Shown piece by piece: positions 16,169 to 25,380 of a stretch of DNA of 64,000 bases (the first letter of the stretch is position 1; each line of letters begins with the position of its first letter). The stretch comes from CAVSXS01 sp963767715 (GTDB lineage: Bacteria > Chloroflexota > Ktedonobacteria > Ktedonobacterales > Ktedonobacteraceae): the NCBI GenBank assembly GCA_963767715.1, contig CAVYFA010000020.1, forward strand, positions 1 to 64,000, written 5' to 3'. The translations under genes and the position numbers were made by a program. Under the pieces are notes generated by a model. It did not search any database, had not been told where the DNA came from, and was given only the letters and a program-made list of their open reading frames with translations.

Positions 16169-19045
16169 TTATCTTCTCCCCTTCGCCTTCTGCTGCAACT
16201 CGTACAGCTTCCCGATGGCCTCGATAGGCGTCAGCTCGTCAATGGAGAGCTGCTTGATCTCTTCGATGAGGGGATGGGGCTCGGCGGAGAAGAGCGTCAT
16301 TTGTGTGGTTGTGGCCGGGAGCATGTCGCGCATGGCTTTGCGGCGCGTTTTCTCGTCGCCTCTCTGCTCCAGTTCGGCCAGGATCTCTTCGGCGCGATGC
16401 ACGACGGGTTTGGGGATGCCGGCGAGCTGCGCGACGTGCACGCCGTAGCTTTTGTCGGCCCCGCCGGGGACGATTTTGTGCAGGAAGACTACAGCGCCCT
16501 CGTCCTCGGTAACGGCGACGTTCAGGCACTGGATGCGCGGCAGCGACTTCGCCACCTCGACCAGCTCGTGATAGTGCGTGGCGAAGAGGGTGCGCGCACC
16601 GCAGCGTTTGTTGTTGTGCAGGTATTCGACGACGGCGCGCGCGATCGCCAGGCCATCGTAGGTGCTGGTGCCGCGCCCGATTTCGTCGAGGATTACCAGG
16701 CTGCGCGGCGTGGCGTGGTGCAGGATGTTGGCCGTCTCCACCATTTCCACCATGAAGGTGCTCTGGCCCGTCGCCAGGTCATCCTGCGCGCCGATGCGCG
16801 TGAAGATGCGGTCCACGATGCCGATGGTGGCCGCCTCCGCCGGCACATAGCTGCCGATTTGCGCCATTAGCACGATCAGGGCCACCTGGCGCAGGTAGGT
16901 CGATTTGCCCGCCATATTCGGGCCGGTGATAATCAATATTTGCGCCGCGCGGTTGGAGAGTTCCGCGTCGTTGGGGATGAAGGGCGTCTCGGTCTGGGAC
17001 TGCTCGATGACGGGGTGCCGGCCCGCTACGATGTGGATGGTGTCGCTGTCGTTGAGCTGCGGACGGCAGTAGTTATGCTGGGCGGCGACGTTGGCGAGGC
17101 TGAGGTAGACATCGATCTCGGCCAGGGCATGGGCGGTATCCAGAATGCGCTCCGTGGCATGCACGGCGATGTCGGCGCGCAACTGGGCGAAGAGTTCGCT
17201 TTCCAGCTTGCCGCTGCGCTCCTGCGCGTTGAGGACGAGCGTCTCGTATTCCTTCAGATCGGGCGTGATGAAGCGCTCGCCGTTGGTCAGCGTCTGCTTG
17301 CGGATGTAGTCCTGCGGCACGCGGCCCAGGTTAGAGTTGGTGACCTCGATGAAATAGCCGAAGACTTTCGTATAGCCAACTCTGAGGTTACTGATGCCGG
17401 TGCGCCGTCGCTCGCGTTGCTCCATCTCGGCGATCCAAGACTGACCGTGTGTGGACGTCTCTTTGACCTTGTCGAGTTCCTCGCTGTAACCGGGGCGCAT
17501 GATGCCGCCCTCGGACGTGTTTAACGGCGGCTCATCGATGATGGCGCGCTCGATCAAGGCGATGGTTTCGTCGTTATCCGCCAGCCGGCGCGCCACCTGC
17601 GCCAGGGCAGGCATCTGCGCTCCTGCCTCATCGAGCATAGCGCCCAGGCCGCTGCGCACCTCGGCAGCCGCCCTCAGGCCGCCGGCCAGCGCTATCAGGT
17701 CGCGCGGCGAGGCAATGCGCTGGCGCACGCGGTTCGCCAGCCGTTCGATATCCCCGGCGCGTTTCAGGCCCTCCGCCAGGCGCGCCTGTGCCAGGGTGTC
17801 GGACAGCAGCTCGCCGATGACCTGCTGGCGATGTTGCAGGATGGCGATATCGAGCAGGGGCTGGCCGATCCAGCGGCGCAGCAGCCGCCCGCCCATGGGG
17901 GTGCGCGTCTTGTCCAGCACCCACAGCAGCGAACCCTTGACAGTCCCGCTGCGCCCGCTCTCGAAGAGCTCCAGGTTACGCCGCGTATGCTGGTCGAGCG
18001 TCATGTACTCGCTGGTATAGTAGGTCTCCAGCGAGGTCAGGTGGCGCAGCAATCCTTTCTGCGTTTCCTGCACGTAGGCCAGCACTGCGCCGGCCGCGCG
18101 AATAGCCAGGGGCAGGTGGGCGCAGCCGTATCCCTCGAGCGAGGCCACCTCGAAGTGCGTCATCAGGCGGTGGCGCGCGTCGTCTTCCGCGAAGTAACGC
18201 GCGTCGTAGGGCGTAACGTGACCCGCGACGCCCGCCAGTAGCCTGGCCATCGGCGCGGTATCGTCTTCATCGTCGTCCGGTTGGATGGGAGAGGCCTCGT
18301 CGCCGTTACCATTACCGTTACCGTTACCATTCGTGCCCGGGTTATAGGTATCGTGGGCGGTCGCGAGCGTTTCATCGACATCGGCGTTGGGATTGCCGTT
18401 GCTGCCGACACGCGTCACTGTTTTTTCGCTCATGACTGCCGCCAGCCAGCGCTTTTTGCGGCTGCCCAGGTGACTGTGGCGCGCTTCTACCAGTACCTCG
18501 GCGGGGGCGACGCGCGCCATCTCCTGCTGCAGGGCCAGTTCGGGTTCGGGCGTGCTGAACTGCGTCACGGCAAATTCGCCGGTGGTGATATCGACGTAGG
18601 CGATGCCCGCGGCTTCGCGCCCGACGACTACGCTCGCCAGGAAGTTGTTGCGCCTGGCGGCTAGCATGGCCGGATCGATGACCGTGCCGGGTGTGACGAT
18701 GCGCACCACCTCGCGATCAACCAGCCCCTTCGAGAGCGCGGGATCGCTGGTCTGCTCGCATATGGCCACGCGGTAGCCCTTGCCGACCAGCTTCGCGACA
18801 TAGCCATCGATGGCGTGATGCGGCACGCCCGCCATCGGCGACTTTTCCCCACGCCCCCAATCGCGGCGCGTCAGGGCAATTTCGAGTTCGCGGGCCACAA
18901 TCTCCGCGTCGTCATCGAACATCTCGTAGAAATCGCCCATGCGGAAGAAGAGCAGGGCATCGGGGTTCTGCCGCTTGATCTGCAGATACTGCGTTCTAAT
19001 CGGGCTATGGATGGGATTGTCTTTCAGGTAATCTTCGAATAGCAC
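16169..19045 (-). CDS. mutS: DNA mismatch repair protein MutS with Asn-Gly repeat insertion
   Basis: About 958 residues, longer than typical bacterial MutS (about 850). The mismatch-binding loop is FFRMGDFYEMFDDDA, with the Phe-x-Glu wedge. The ATPase has ITGPNMAGKSTYLRQVALIV and VILDEIGRGTSTYDGLA, followed by LFATHYHEL. The extra length comes mainly from an acidic, low-complexity insert between the mismatch and connector regions (about residues 205-260), including NGNGNGNGNG and PDDDEDD. I choose GTG 19045 because AGAGG lies seven bases upstream; an ATG at 19081 has no ribosome binding site. It acts as a dimer at mismatches with MutL, which is not in this window. Confidence 0.97.
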   Translation of the reverse strand: MLFEDYLKDNPIHSPIRTQYLQIKRQNPDALLFFRMGDFYEMFDDDAEIVARELEIALTRRDWGRGEKSPMAGVPHHAIDGYVAKLVGKGYRVAICEQTSDPALSKGLVDREVVRIVTPGTVIDPAMLAARRNNFLASVVVGREAAGIAYVDITTGEFAVTQFSTPEPELALQQEMARVAPAEVLVEARHSHLGSRKKRWLAAVMSEKTVTRVGSNGNPNADVDETLATAHDTYNPGTNGNGNGNGNGDEASPIQPDDDEDDTAPMARLLAGVAGHVTPYDARYFAEDDARHRLMTHFEVASLEGYGCAHLPLAIRAAGAVLAYVQETQKGLLRHLTSLETYYTSEYMTLDQHTRRNLELFESGRSGTVKGSLLWVLDKTRTPMGGRLLRRWIGQPLLDIAILQHRQQVIGELLSDTLAQARLAEGLKRAGDIERLANRVRQRIASPRDLIALAGGLRAAAEVRSGLGAMLDEAGAQMPALAQVARRLADNDETIALIERAIIDEPPLNTSEGGIMRPGYSEELDKVKETSTHGQSWIAEMEQRERRRTGISNLRVGYTKVFGYFIEVTNSNLGRVPQDYIRKQTLTNGERFITPDLKEYETLVLNAQERSGKLESELFAQLRADIAVHATERILDTAHALAEIDVYLSLANVAAQHNYCRPQLNDSDTIHIVAGRHPVIEQSQTETPFIPNDAELSNRAAQILIITGPNMAGKSTYLRQVALIVLMAQIGSYVPAEAATIGIVDRIFTRIGAQDDLATGQSTFMVEMVETANILHHATPRSLVILDEIGRGTSTYDGLAIARAVVEYLHNNKRCGARTLFATHYHELVEVAKSLPRIQCLNVAVTEDEGAVVFLHKIVPGGADKSYGVHVAQLAGIPKPVVHRAEEILAELEQRGDEKTRRKAMRDMLPATTTQMTLFSAEPHPLIEEIKQLSIDELTPIEAIGKLYELQQKAKGRR

Positions 19046-19109
19046 GGAAATGCCTCTGACTCTCCAGGTGGCCCACATCATTCAACACGCCTGGACTAGT
19101 GTTTTGATT

Positions 19110-19138
19110 AGTATGGTATGAAGCCACGCGCTTGTCAA
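19110..19138 (-). promoter_or_regulatory. Sigma-A promoter for mutS
   Basis: TTGACA (19138-19133), a 17-base spacer and CATACT (19115-19110) on the minus strand. The -35 is a perfect consensus and the -10 matches four of six. It lies 65 bases before the GTG start and overlaps the alternative ATG region, which supports the shorter protein. Confidence 0.6.
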
Positions 19139-19282
19139 GCAACTATGCATTCTTCCTATCATCGGAAAAAACGGCGGTCAGGTAGGGTTTATTGTAACTG
19201 TATCCTGTAGTTCCATCAGTCCTGCGAGGCTGTGCAGGCTGTGCAGGATGTCGATCCAGTTGTGTTTGAGTAGGAGAACATC

Positions 19283-19714
19283 GTGCTGTACCTGGTGCTA
19301 ATCATCTTTGCGCTGGCAGGCGGGGCGATAACTTTACTGGCCTTCCAGAACTTCTCCACGCTATCGATGGACGTTCACCTGGCGCTATTTGTCTGGCGTC
19401 CACCAGCACTGTCGCTGGGAGTGCTGTTGTTGCTCTCGTTTCTCCAGGGTGCATTGCTGCTCTACGTGGTGACGTTCATTTCGGCTGTGCGGGAGCGCCG
19501 CGAGCTGCGCAGACTGCAAAAACGGGTGGCGGAACTGGAAGCTGCGAAGCCCGGAGACTTCGCGGCGTTCTCGCAGCCTCCCATAGCTCAGCTATGGCAG
19601 TCTTCACCTCAAGTGGTTGTGCCCATGCCTGGGACGCAATCGCTGGCTCAGTCGCACGGACCACAGTATCTTTTTCCGCCCCCGGGTTACTGGCGCGAAC
19701 GCGGCAATCAGTGA
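19283..19714 (+). CDS. LapA-domain (DUF1049) membrane protein
   Basis: The 143-residue product begins at GTG 19283 after TAGGAG. It has two membrane segments (about 2-18 and 43-65) joined by FQNFSTLSMDVHLALFVWRP, the LapA-type pattern in which Asn before a short beta-like strand is conserved. A coiled coil follows (RERRELRRLQKRVAELEAAK, about 71-90) and then a Pro/Gln-rich tail. Members occur in the inner membrane and are linked to envelope assembly in Gram-negatives, but their role here is unknown. It is convergent with the neighbouring unknown gene. Confidence 0.75.
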   Translation: MLYLVLIIFALAGGAITLLAFQNFSTLSMDVHLALFVWRPPALSLGVLLLLSFLQGALLLYVVTFISAVRERRELRRLQKRVAELEAAKPGDFAAFSQPPIAQLWQSSPQVVVPMPGTQSLAQSHGPQYLFPPPGYWRERGNQ

Positions 19715-19783
19715 CCGGGGCGAGGACCGGCGCTCTATGCCATACCAACCAGGATTGTGCCCTACTTCACAAAATCGTATCTT

Positions 19784-20863
19784 TTACCAGCCCAACAACT
19801 TCGCAACCAGCCTGAGCATTATGCTGCGCTTCCTTCTGCGGGTCATGGGTGCGGGAGAGGGTGGCGATGGTTGTTCTTCCCACGTGTTAACGGCAGGTAA
19901 CTCGTCGTCAGCGGCGGATGCCCCGTTTGTTTCAGTGTGCTCCACTACAGTAAGCTCCGCCAGGACCGGCTGTTCGTGCTTGATATCACTGCTGCTTTCA
20001 GCGCCCGTGCCCATTATGACGGGCTGGCCCGGCAGCTTGTTCTCCTCGCCGGCAGTTGTTTCACCTGTCGCATTCTCCTCATCCCCGGTAGGCGCTTCGT
20101 TCGCTCTGATCTCCTCGCGCTCTAGCGCTGCCTCGTCCGGCGTCATTTCCTTTTCTTCGTCTGCCCCGGCTTCGCCAGTTCCGGGCTGCTGACCAGTTCC
20201 GGCTTCGCCAGTCTCGAGTGGTGCATCTTCGACCGCGACCTGCTGTAACTGTGCTTCGTCCGGCACCGGCAATTTCGCCGCTGGTTGTTTCAACGTCGGC
20301 TCTTCTCCGGCAAGCTGATCGTCCTCCGCCTCGCTGGCGAGCTTTTGCAGCAGCATCGCTTCGGTTTCCCCAGCGTCCTCGCTGTAGGCTGTTTCCCCAT
20401 GCGCGTCAGCCACGGCGGATGGGGAAACGGCTCCCGCCGTGAGCATTGAATCCATCCATTCGAAGGCGCCTTCCAGGGCGCGGCGACACCACTGGGTATA
20501 GTCGTCGCTGAGGAAATTCTCGAATTGTTCGAAGTAATCGAGATGCTGCATGGTGGTATCGAGCCAGTCCTCACCTCGTTCGAGCATCTGATCGATCAGG
20601 TCTATGTCGCTCACGCCGTTGGACTGCAGGCGCGCAATCGAGGCGAGGGCCATAGGCGAAGGTCTATACTGCTGGATGCGCAGTTCGTTCTCGCCGATGT
20701 GTTCCTGCAAGACGACGAGACGCTGCCGCAGCTCTACGATGCGTTGTTGCAGGAGCCACTGCCGGTAGGCTGCATAAAATTGCTCGACCTCCTCCGGTTG
20801 CAGCGAGGCAAAGATGGTCTGTAGCTGGTCGAGAAATGCCTGTTCCACGCGACTATTCACCAT
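19784..20863 (-). CDS. Unknown protein: helical N-terminal domain, long acidic linker, basic C-terminal helix
   Basis: No family is recognised. The 359-residue product has a helical, probably coiled-coil N-terminal half (about 1-150, with VEQFYAAYRQWLLQQRIVEL and VLQEHIGENELRIQQY). A Glu/Ala/Gly/Pro-rich low-complexity linker follows (about 165-335). The C-terminus, RRRKRSIMLRLVAKLLGW, is basic and amphipathic and could bind the membrane surface. The ATG at 20863 lies inside the end of the upstream gene (11-base overlap), so translation is probably coupled. A longer frame to 20989 would only increase that overlap. It is the last gene after fhaA-fhaB-rodA, suggesting an envelope or division role. 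Confidence 0.65.
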   Translation of the reverse strand: MVNSRVEQAFLDQLQTIFASLQPEEVEQFYAAYRQWLLQQRIVELRQRLVVLQEHIGENELRIQQYRPSPMALASIARLQSNGVSDIDLIDQMLERGEDWLDTTMQHLDYFEQFENFLSDDYTQWCRRALEGAFEWMDSMLTAGAVSPSAVADAHGETAYSEDAGETEAMLLQKLASEAEDDQLAGEEPTLKQPAAKLPVPDEAQLQQVAVEDAPLETGEAGTGQQPGTGEAGADEEKEMTPDEAALEREEIRANEAPTGDEENATGETTAGEENKLPGQPVIMGTGAESSSDIKHEQPVLAELTVVEHTETNGASAADDELPAVNTWEEQPSPPSPAPMTRRRKRSIMLRLVAKLLGW

Positions 20864-21404
20864 CCATTTCGTCGTTTTCTGCTTCAGATGGTGGCACGGG
20901 TTGGCGGCCCCATCGTTCGATCCAGCGCTGTACCAGGCGGTTCGTATTGTTACCTCCTCGCTCTGGCACAGGCTCTTCACCGTTTTCATTTGTCCCGTTC
21001 GTGATCCTGCTCAGCCACCAGGGCAATTCCATACGCGGCTCAGTATTGCTCTCTTCGTCCAGGAAAGCGCTCATATCCTCAGGCAGCAGCTCGATATCTG
21101 GTTCACCTGCCGGTTGCCAGAATATTGCCGCCGGCGAGGCGTTTTCCACGTAGGCCTGATCGGGTATGTGGGCATTGGGAAATTCGAGTGAAGTTAATAA
21201 AGCGGAGATAATCGGGTTGCCATTCAAGGGATACTCGTCTTCATCCTGTTGCTCTAAAAAGACAGTATCAAGCTGGCTCTCAAGCTGTGCCAGCTCTTCC
21301 TCGAGCGCCTGACGTGTCTTGCGCAGGCTGTTGTCGATTTCCTGGTAACGTAGCCACTGCTGGTATTGACCCATATTCCCTGTTCCAGAAGTGTCCGAAT
21401 ACAT
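20853..21404 (-). CDS. Unknown coiled-coil protein downstream of rodA
   Basis: No family is recognised. The N-terminal third is a coiled coil (YQEIDNSLRKTRQALEEELA and following ELAQLESQLDTVF). The rest is acidic and probably extended, with a Trp-rich patch (ELPWWLSRITNG) and RLVQRWIERWGRQPV near the end. No membrane segment is present. Either ATG 21404 or ATG 21372, the latter after CAGGGAA, may be the start. The stop codon overlaps the start of the next gene. It lies 93 bases after rodA on the same strand and has a composition similar to its partner, so the two may form one complex. Confidence 0.6.
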   Translation of the reverse strand: MYSDTSGTGNMGQYQQWLRYQEIDNSLRKTRQALEEELAQLESQLDTVFLEQQDEDEYPLNGNPIISALLTSLEFPNAHIPDQAYVENASPAAIFWQPAGEPDIELLPEDMSAFLDEESNTEPRMELPWWLSRITNGTNENGEEPVPERGGNNTNRLVQRWIERWGRQPVPPSEAENDEMDGE

Positions 21405-21497
21405 AGATTCTTCTACATTGCATCATTTCTGATAAGGGCAGTATAGCATGTATGGAGAGATGTAACAAGCAAGTGGGCAAAGAAAAGAGCGAGCGTG

Positions 21498-22940
21498 TCA
21501 CTCTGATGCTTTGCGCTCCATTGCTGTAATATGCGAGATGCGCAGCAGGATGCCGATGATAATGTAGTTAGCGATGATGGAACTGCCTCCATAACTGAGG
21601 AAGGGGAGCGGGAGACCTGTGAGCGGCAGAAATTTCATGTTGCCTGCCATGATGACGAAGGCCTGGATGGCAAAGATCGATGTCAGGCCGGCGGCGAGCA
21701 ACTGGTTGAAGGGGTCACTTGCCTCGATTGCGATGTGATAGCCCCGGTAGATAATCAGCAGGTAGAGGCCGATGATGGCGAACAGCCCGGCCAGCCCCAG
21801 TTCCTCGCCAAGTTGCGTAAAGATCATATCGGATTGCACGACCGGCACGAAGGCCCCGGCGTGACCCAGGCCGATACCCGTGCCGAGAATGCCGCCGCTG
21901 GCGAGCGCGATCAGGCCTTGTAGAACCTGGAACGCGGACCCCTCGGCGAGTTGTTGAGGGCAGGCTGGCCCGAACCGCTGGCAGTTCACCGGGTCAATGG
22001 AGACAGTCGTGAAGCGCGCCTGCACATAGGGAAAAATTTTATAGCCAAGGAAGCCCAACACGAAGAAGACCAGCAGGCTGACAATAACGTACGAGAGCTT
22101 GCCGCTGCCCAGGTAGAGCATGGCCAGGAAGATGCCGTAGATCAGCAGCGCCAGGCCCAGTTCGCGAATGAAGAGGAACAACACCAGCGAGATGGCCAGC
22201 ATAAGAGCCAGCGGGCCAAGCTGGCGAAGCGGCGGCAGGCGAAGCGGCCCGATTTCTCCGAAACGTGTGCGGAATGGGCCGATCAGGAAGTTGCCTTCGG
22301 CGATCACGTCGATATTGTCGCTGAGATAGCCGGCGAAGAAGATCACGATAAAGATTTTCAGCAGTTCGGATGGCTGGAGGTTGAGCGGGCCGAAGTTCAA
22401 CTGGTCGTGCGTGGGAGAATTGAAGTTCTTCACACGCAGGGCGTTGACCAGCGTGGCCGCAACCAGAAAGATGCCGAGCGCGGCCCAGGTATACTTATAG
22501 CGCCGCAGCCAGCCCATACTGCGCAGGCCGAACAGCGTGATGATGCAGACGAACAGCCCGATGATCACCCACAGCAACTGGCGAGCACCCAGGATCGGGT
22601 CGCCGATGGCGGGTACCGTCTGCAGGCGCGTTGCCATCAGCACACCGATGCCGCTCATCAGGCCGACGAGCGGCAGGAGAATCTGGTCGGCCCTGGGGTA
22701 AAATAAGCTGAATGTAACGTTAACCAGCACCAGCACAACGATCAGGCCAATGATGGGGATGAGTGAGCTGACGGTTGGGAGAATAGCCGTGCTAAACGGT
22801 ATCGTATTCTGGCCTTTGTTGATCTCCACCTCGTAATAGCGGGATAAGGGCAACTGTATCATGCCCAGCAGCAGGATCATGAATGGGATGATGAAGAGTC
22901 CGAGTTCTTTCCAGCGATAGCGTTGAAGGAGGTTTCTCAT
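21498..22940 (-). CDS. rodA: RodA/FtsW-type SEDS peptidoglycan glycosyltransferase
   Basis: A 480-residue polytopic membrane protein of the SEDS family, which polymerises lipid II with a partner class B PBP. Family marks include LQPSELLKIFIVIFFAGYL (about 190-210), FIRELGLALLIYGIFLAML, GGILGTGIGLGHAGAFVPV (about 350-368), QSDMIFTQLGEELGLAG (about 370-386) and LPLTGLPLPFLSYGGSS (about 435-451). It lies 34 bases after fhaB in the order fhaA-fhaB-rodA. In actinobacteria the same block continues with a PBP and Ser/Thr kinases, which are absent here. Whether it serves elongation or division cannot be decided. Confidence 0.93.
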   Translation of the reverse strand: MRNLLQRYRWKELGLFIIPFMILLLGMIQLPLSRYYEVEINKGQNTIPFSTAILPTVSSLIPIIGLIVVLVLVNVTFSLFYPRADQILLPLVGLMSGIGVLMATRLQTVPAIGDPILGARQLLWVIIGLFVCIITLFGLRSMGWLRRYKYTWAALGIFLVAATLVNALRVKNFNSPTHDQLNFGPLNLQPSELLKIFIVIFFAGYLSDNIDVIAEGNFLIGPFRTRFGEIGPLRLPPLRQLGPLALMLAISLVLFLFIRELGLALLIYGIFLAMLYLGSGKLSYVIVSLLVFFVLGFLGYKIFPYVQARFTTVSIDPVNCQRFGPACPQQLAEGSAFQVLQGLIALASGGILGTGIGLGHAGAFVPVVQSDMIFTQLGEELGLAGLFAIIGLYLLIIYRGYHIAIEASDPFNQLLAAGLTSIFAIQAFVIMAGNMKFLPLTGLPLPFLSYGGSSIIANYIIIGILLRISHITAMERKASE

Positions 22941-22974
22941 ACAAATGCCTGATCTCTATTGTCTCTCTAGTTTT

Positions 22975-23421
22975 TTACTGCTTCAACTGAAAACGAATAT
23001 ATCCGACCTGTACCATGTCGCCAAAGCGCGCCGGCAGGGCTTCGCGCGCCGGCTGGTTATTCAGGAAGGTGCCGTTGGTACTGCCGGCATCCTGCACGAA
23101 CCAGGTGCCGTTGCGGAACCACATGCGCGTATGCTCGCCCGAGATGAAGCTCTCCGGTATCTGGATGGTGTTCGTAGGGCCGCGCCCGATGGTGGTCTGC
23201 GTTTTCAACGGGTAGCTGGTTCCCGGCACAATGCGGCTCGGGCCGCTGTCAACCACCACCAGGTGACCCACTACGGGCGCATCCTTCCCGGCGCCGCGCT
23301 CGACGCCGGCTGACGTTTTCCGCAGGTCGCGCGAGATGGCGATGACGACCTGCATCAGGAAGAGGTAGAGCAAGATGATCAGCAATATTCGTAAGATCAA
23401 TAAGAACACATCTAACGTCAT
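22975..23421 (-). CDS. FhaB-like membrane-anchored FHA protein
   Basis: The 148-residue protein has one N-terminal membrane segment (VFLLILRILLIILLYLFLMQ, about 5-24), a short linker, and a C-terminal FHA domain (about 55-148). The FHA phosphothreonine-binding residues are visible: TTIGRGPTNTIQIPESFISG (Gly-Arg, then Ser), EHTRMWF and DAGSTNGTFLNN. This matches FhaB/FipA of actinobacteria, which links Ser/Thr kinase signalling to cell-wall synthesis. It is encoded between fhaA and rodA. Confidence 0.9.
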   Translation of the reverse strand: MTLDVFLLILRILLIILLYLFLMQVVIAISRDLRKTSAGVERGAGKDAPVVGHLVVVDSGPSRIVPGTSYPLKTQTTIGRGPTNTIQIPESFISGEHTRMWFRNGTWFVQDAGSTNGTFLNNQPAREALPARFGDMVQVGYIRFQLKQ

Positions 23422-23459
23422 AATCGATTAACAGGGTTTCCTTTGCGGCAACCCGCCCC

Positions 23460-24320
23460 TTATCTTCGCTGAAAGTAAAAGTCATAACTGCCAATCGTGA
23501 AGCGGTCACCGTTCTGCAAGACGTGCATACGCAGGTTCGGTGTGCCGTTCACCGTGATGCCATTGGTGCTGCCGAGATCATAAATTGTGAATTGCCCATC
23601 AGCCTGATATTTGATCTGGGCGTGGTAGCGCGAAACTCGTTTGTCTTCAACAATAATATCATTGGTAAGCTGCCGGCCAATATTGACGACCGGCTTCTCG
23701 ATGCGGTAATCCTTCTGGTTGCCCGATTGTGACAGTCGGATGGTCAGCCACGCCTGCGGTATAGCGGGAGCGTATGTCGGCTGAACGCCGGAAGGGTTAG
23801 TCATGCCCCCGTAGCCGGGTGGATTGGTTATACCCGGCATTGGCTGTCCCGCCGCCTGTAACTGCATCTGCAACTGCGCCAGTTGCTCCTTGCTCAGCGA
23901 CTGCGTATGCATGATGCCACTCTCGTTATTGATGCTCTTGTCGATCAACGTGGCCTCGATATGCATATCGCCCACGCGCAGATTACTGCTGGGATGCAGG
24001 CGAAAGACCGGGTTCACGCGTAGCGTATAATTGTGCAAGCGCGCGAAATGCACCAGTTGCTCTTCCCAGCCCTGTTTTAAGGTGGCCTCGACGGGCTGCA
24101 ACTGCTGGTGATCTTTGTAGCTGAGATAGATGTCGTAGATTTCAGGCGCCAGGCGCCATCCTTCTCCCTGGATCAGCGACCCGTCCTCCATGGCGCGTTC
24201 GAGCCGGCGAGCGATCTGCGCGGGCTGTAGCTTTGTCGGGAAAAAAAACGCGAAAGGCCCCTCCACAATGCGCTGCATAAACGCTTCGACCTTGTTGAGC
24301 GGGTTCTGACGAGTTTTCAC
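23460..24320 (-). CDS. FhaA-like protein (DUF3662 plus FHA)
   Basis: The 286-residue product opens with a DUF3662/FhaA-N domain (about 5-120: VEAFMQRIVEGPFAFFFPTK and LARRLERAMEDGS-like helix), has a Gln/Pro/Gly-rich linker, then an FHA domain (about 190-286) with VVNIGRQLTNDIIVEDKRVS, RYHAQIKY and YDLGSTNGITVNG. FhaA in mycobacteria binds the phosphorylated pseudokinase domain of MviN and controls peptidoglycan synthesis. The start is GTG 24320. Its end is 38 bases before fhaB and its start 15 bases after ribF. Confidence 0.92.
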   Translation of the reverse strand: MKTRQNPLNKVEAFMQRIVEGPFAFFFPTKLQPAQIARRLERAMEDGSLIQGEGWRLAPEIYDIYLSYKDHQQLQPVEATLKQGWEEQLVHFARLHNYTLRVNPVFRLHPSSNLRVGDMHIEATLIDKSINNESGIMHTQSLSKEQLAQLQMQLQAAGQPMPGITNPPGYGGMTNPSGVQPTYAPAIPQAWLTIRLSQSGNQKDYRIEKPVVNIGRQLTNDIIVEDKRVSRYHAQIKYQADGQFTIYDLGSTNGITVNGTPNLRMHVLQNGDRFTIGSYDFYFQRR

Positions 24321-24335
24321 CCTGCACGTTCCTTT

Positions 24336-25299
24336 TTATAAGAGCAGCCGCGTCTGCTGTACATCGCGGGCCATCTGTGCTATCAGCGCATCGATACTAT
24401 CAAAACGTTCTTCGTCGCGCAAGCGCGCCACAAACTCTATTATAATCAACCGGTCGTACAGGTCAAGTTCAGTATCCAGCAAGTACGCCTCAACCACGCG
24501 CTTCTTTCCATCGAACATCGGGCGGACCCCGACACTGACCGCGCTCTTCCACGCTACCTGCGACTCATTATACAAGACGGGTGCGTTTCCAGACCCGTCA
24601 CTTTTAGCTAGGTTTCCTATATACACGCGCGCTGCGTAGATGCCGTTGGCCGGAAGCAGTTTATGTGGCTGCGGGAGCAGGTTCGCCGTCGGATAGCCCA
24701 GCAGCCTGCCGCGCTGATCGCCGTCGTACGACGATGCCGCTCTCGATGACGGGGTGGCCCAACAGTTCATTTGCCTCAGCAATGTGTCCCTCACTTACCA
24801 ATGAACGGATGCGCGTACTGCTTATGCGTGTGCGTTCCGCCTCTTCCAATTGGATAGCCTTGACGAGAATGTCATGCTCCTGCCCGTACTGCCGCAGAAA
24901 GGCGATATTGCCCATGCGGTTGTGCCCCAGGCTAAAATCGCTTCCCACCACCATGGCCTTGATCGCGAAGCGTGCGCGCAGTTCGTCCAGAAACGCCCCG
25001 GCGCTCAGACTCGCTACCTCAGTTGTAAAATGTACAACAATGGAGTTACTCACCCCCCCGTAGCGTTTCGCCAGCGCCAGCTTCTCCTCCAGTGTCGTGA
25101 GGCATTCCAGCTCGATGCCAGGCCTCACCACCAGCAGCGTGTGCGGGTTAAACGTCACCATGACCGGTGTGCTGCCGGTCTCGCGCGCAACTTCCCCCAG
25201 CTCGCGCAGCAACTGCAGATGTCCCCGGTGAATCCCATCAAAATTGCCAATCGTAATGGCAATCGGTTGATCGCTCGATACAGTTGTAGTTAGATCCAT
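24336..25299 (-). CDS. ribF: Bifunctional riboflavin kinase/FAD synthetase, apparent frameshift
   Basis: The N-terminal FAD synthetase half (from ATG 25299) has IAITIGNFDGIHRGHLQLL (about 13-31), VVGSDFSLGHNRMGN and TRISSTRIRSLVSEGHIAEA. The C-terminal flavokinase half, GDQRGRLLGYPTANLLP through GVRPMFDGKKRVVEAYLLD, is in another frame. The switch is near 24725-24730, where GIVV should run straight into DGDQRGR. The total of 964 bases is one above a multiple of three, so deleting one base gives a normal protein of about 320 residues. The protein makes FMN and FAD and is normally essential. Two separate proteins are possible but unlikely, as the second frame has no good start. Confidence 0.88.
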
Positions 25300-25380
25300 A
25301 CGTTGTTCGTGTGACTATCCTCCCAGGTTTTCAGGCCTAATAGTATCACAGCAGCCAGGAGAAGTAAACGGAAAATGTGC

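Noticed and set aside
18303..18331. Short tandem repeat as possible CRISPR or promoter repeat
   Set aside because: It is a six-base coding repeat for Asn-Gly inside mutS, with no spacers.
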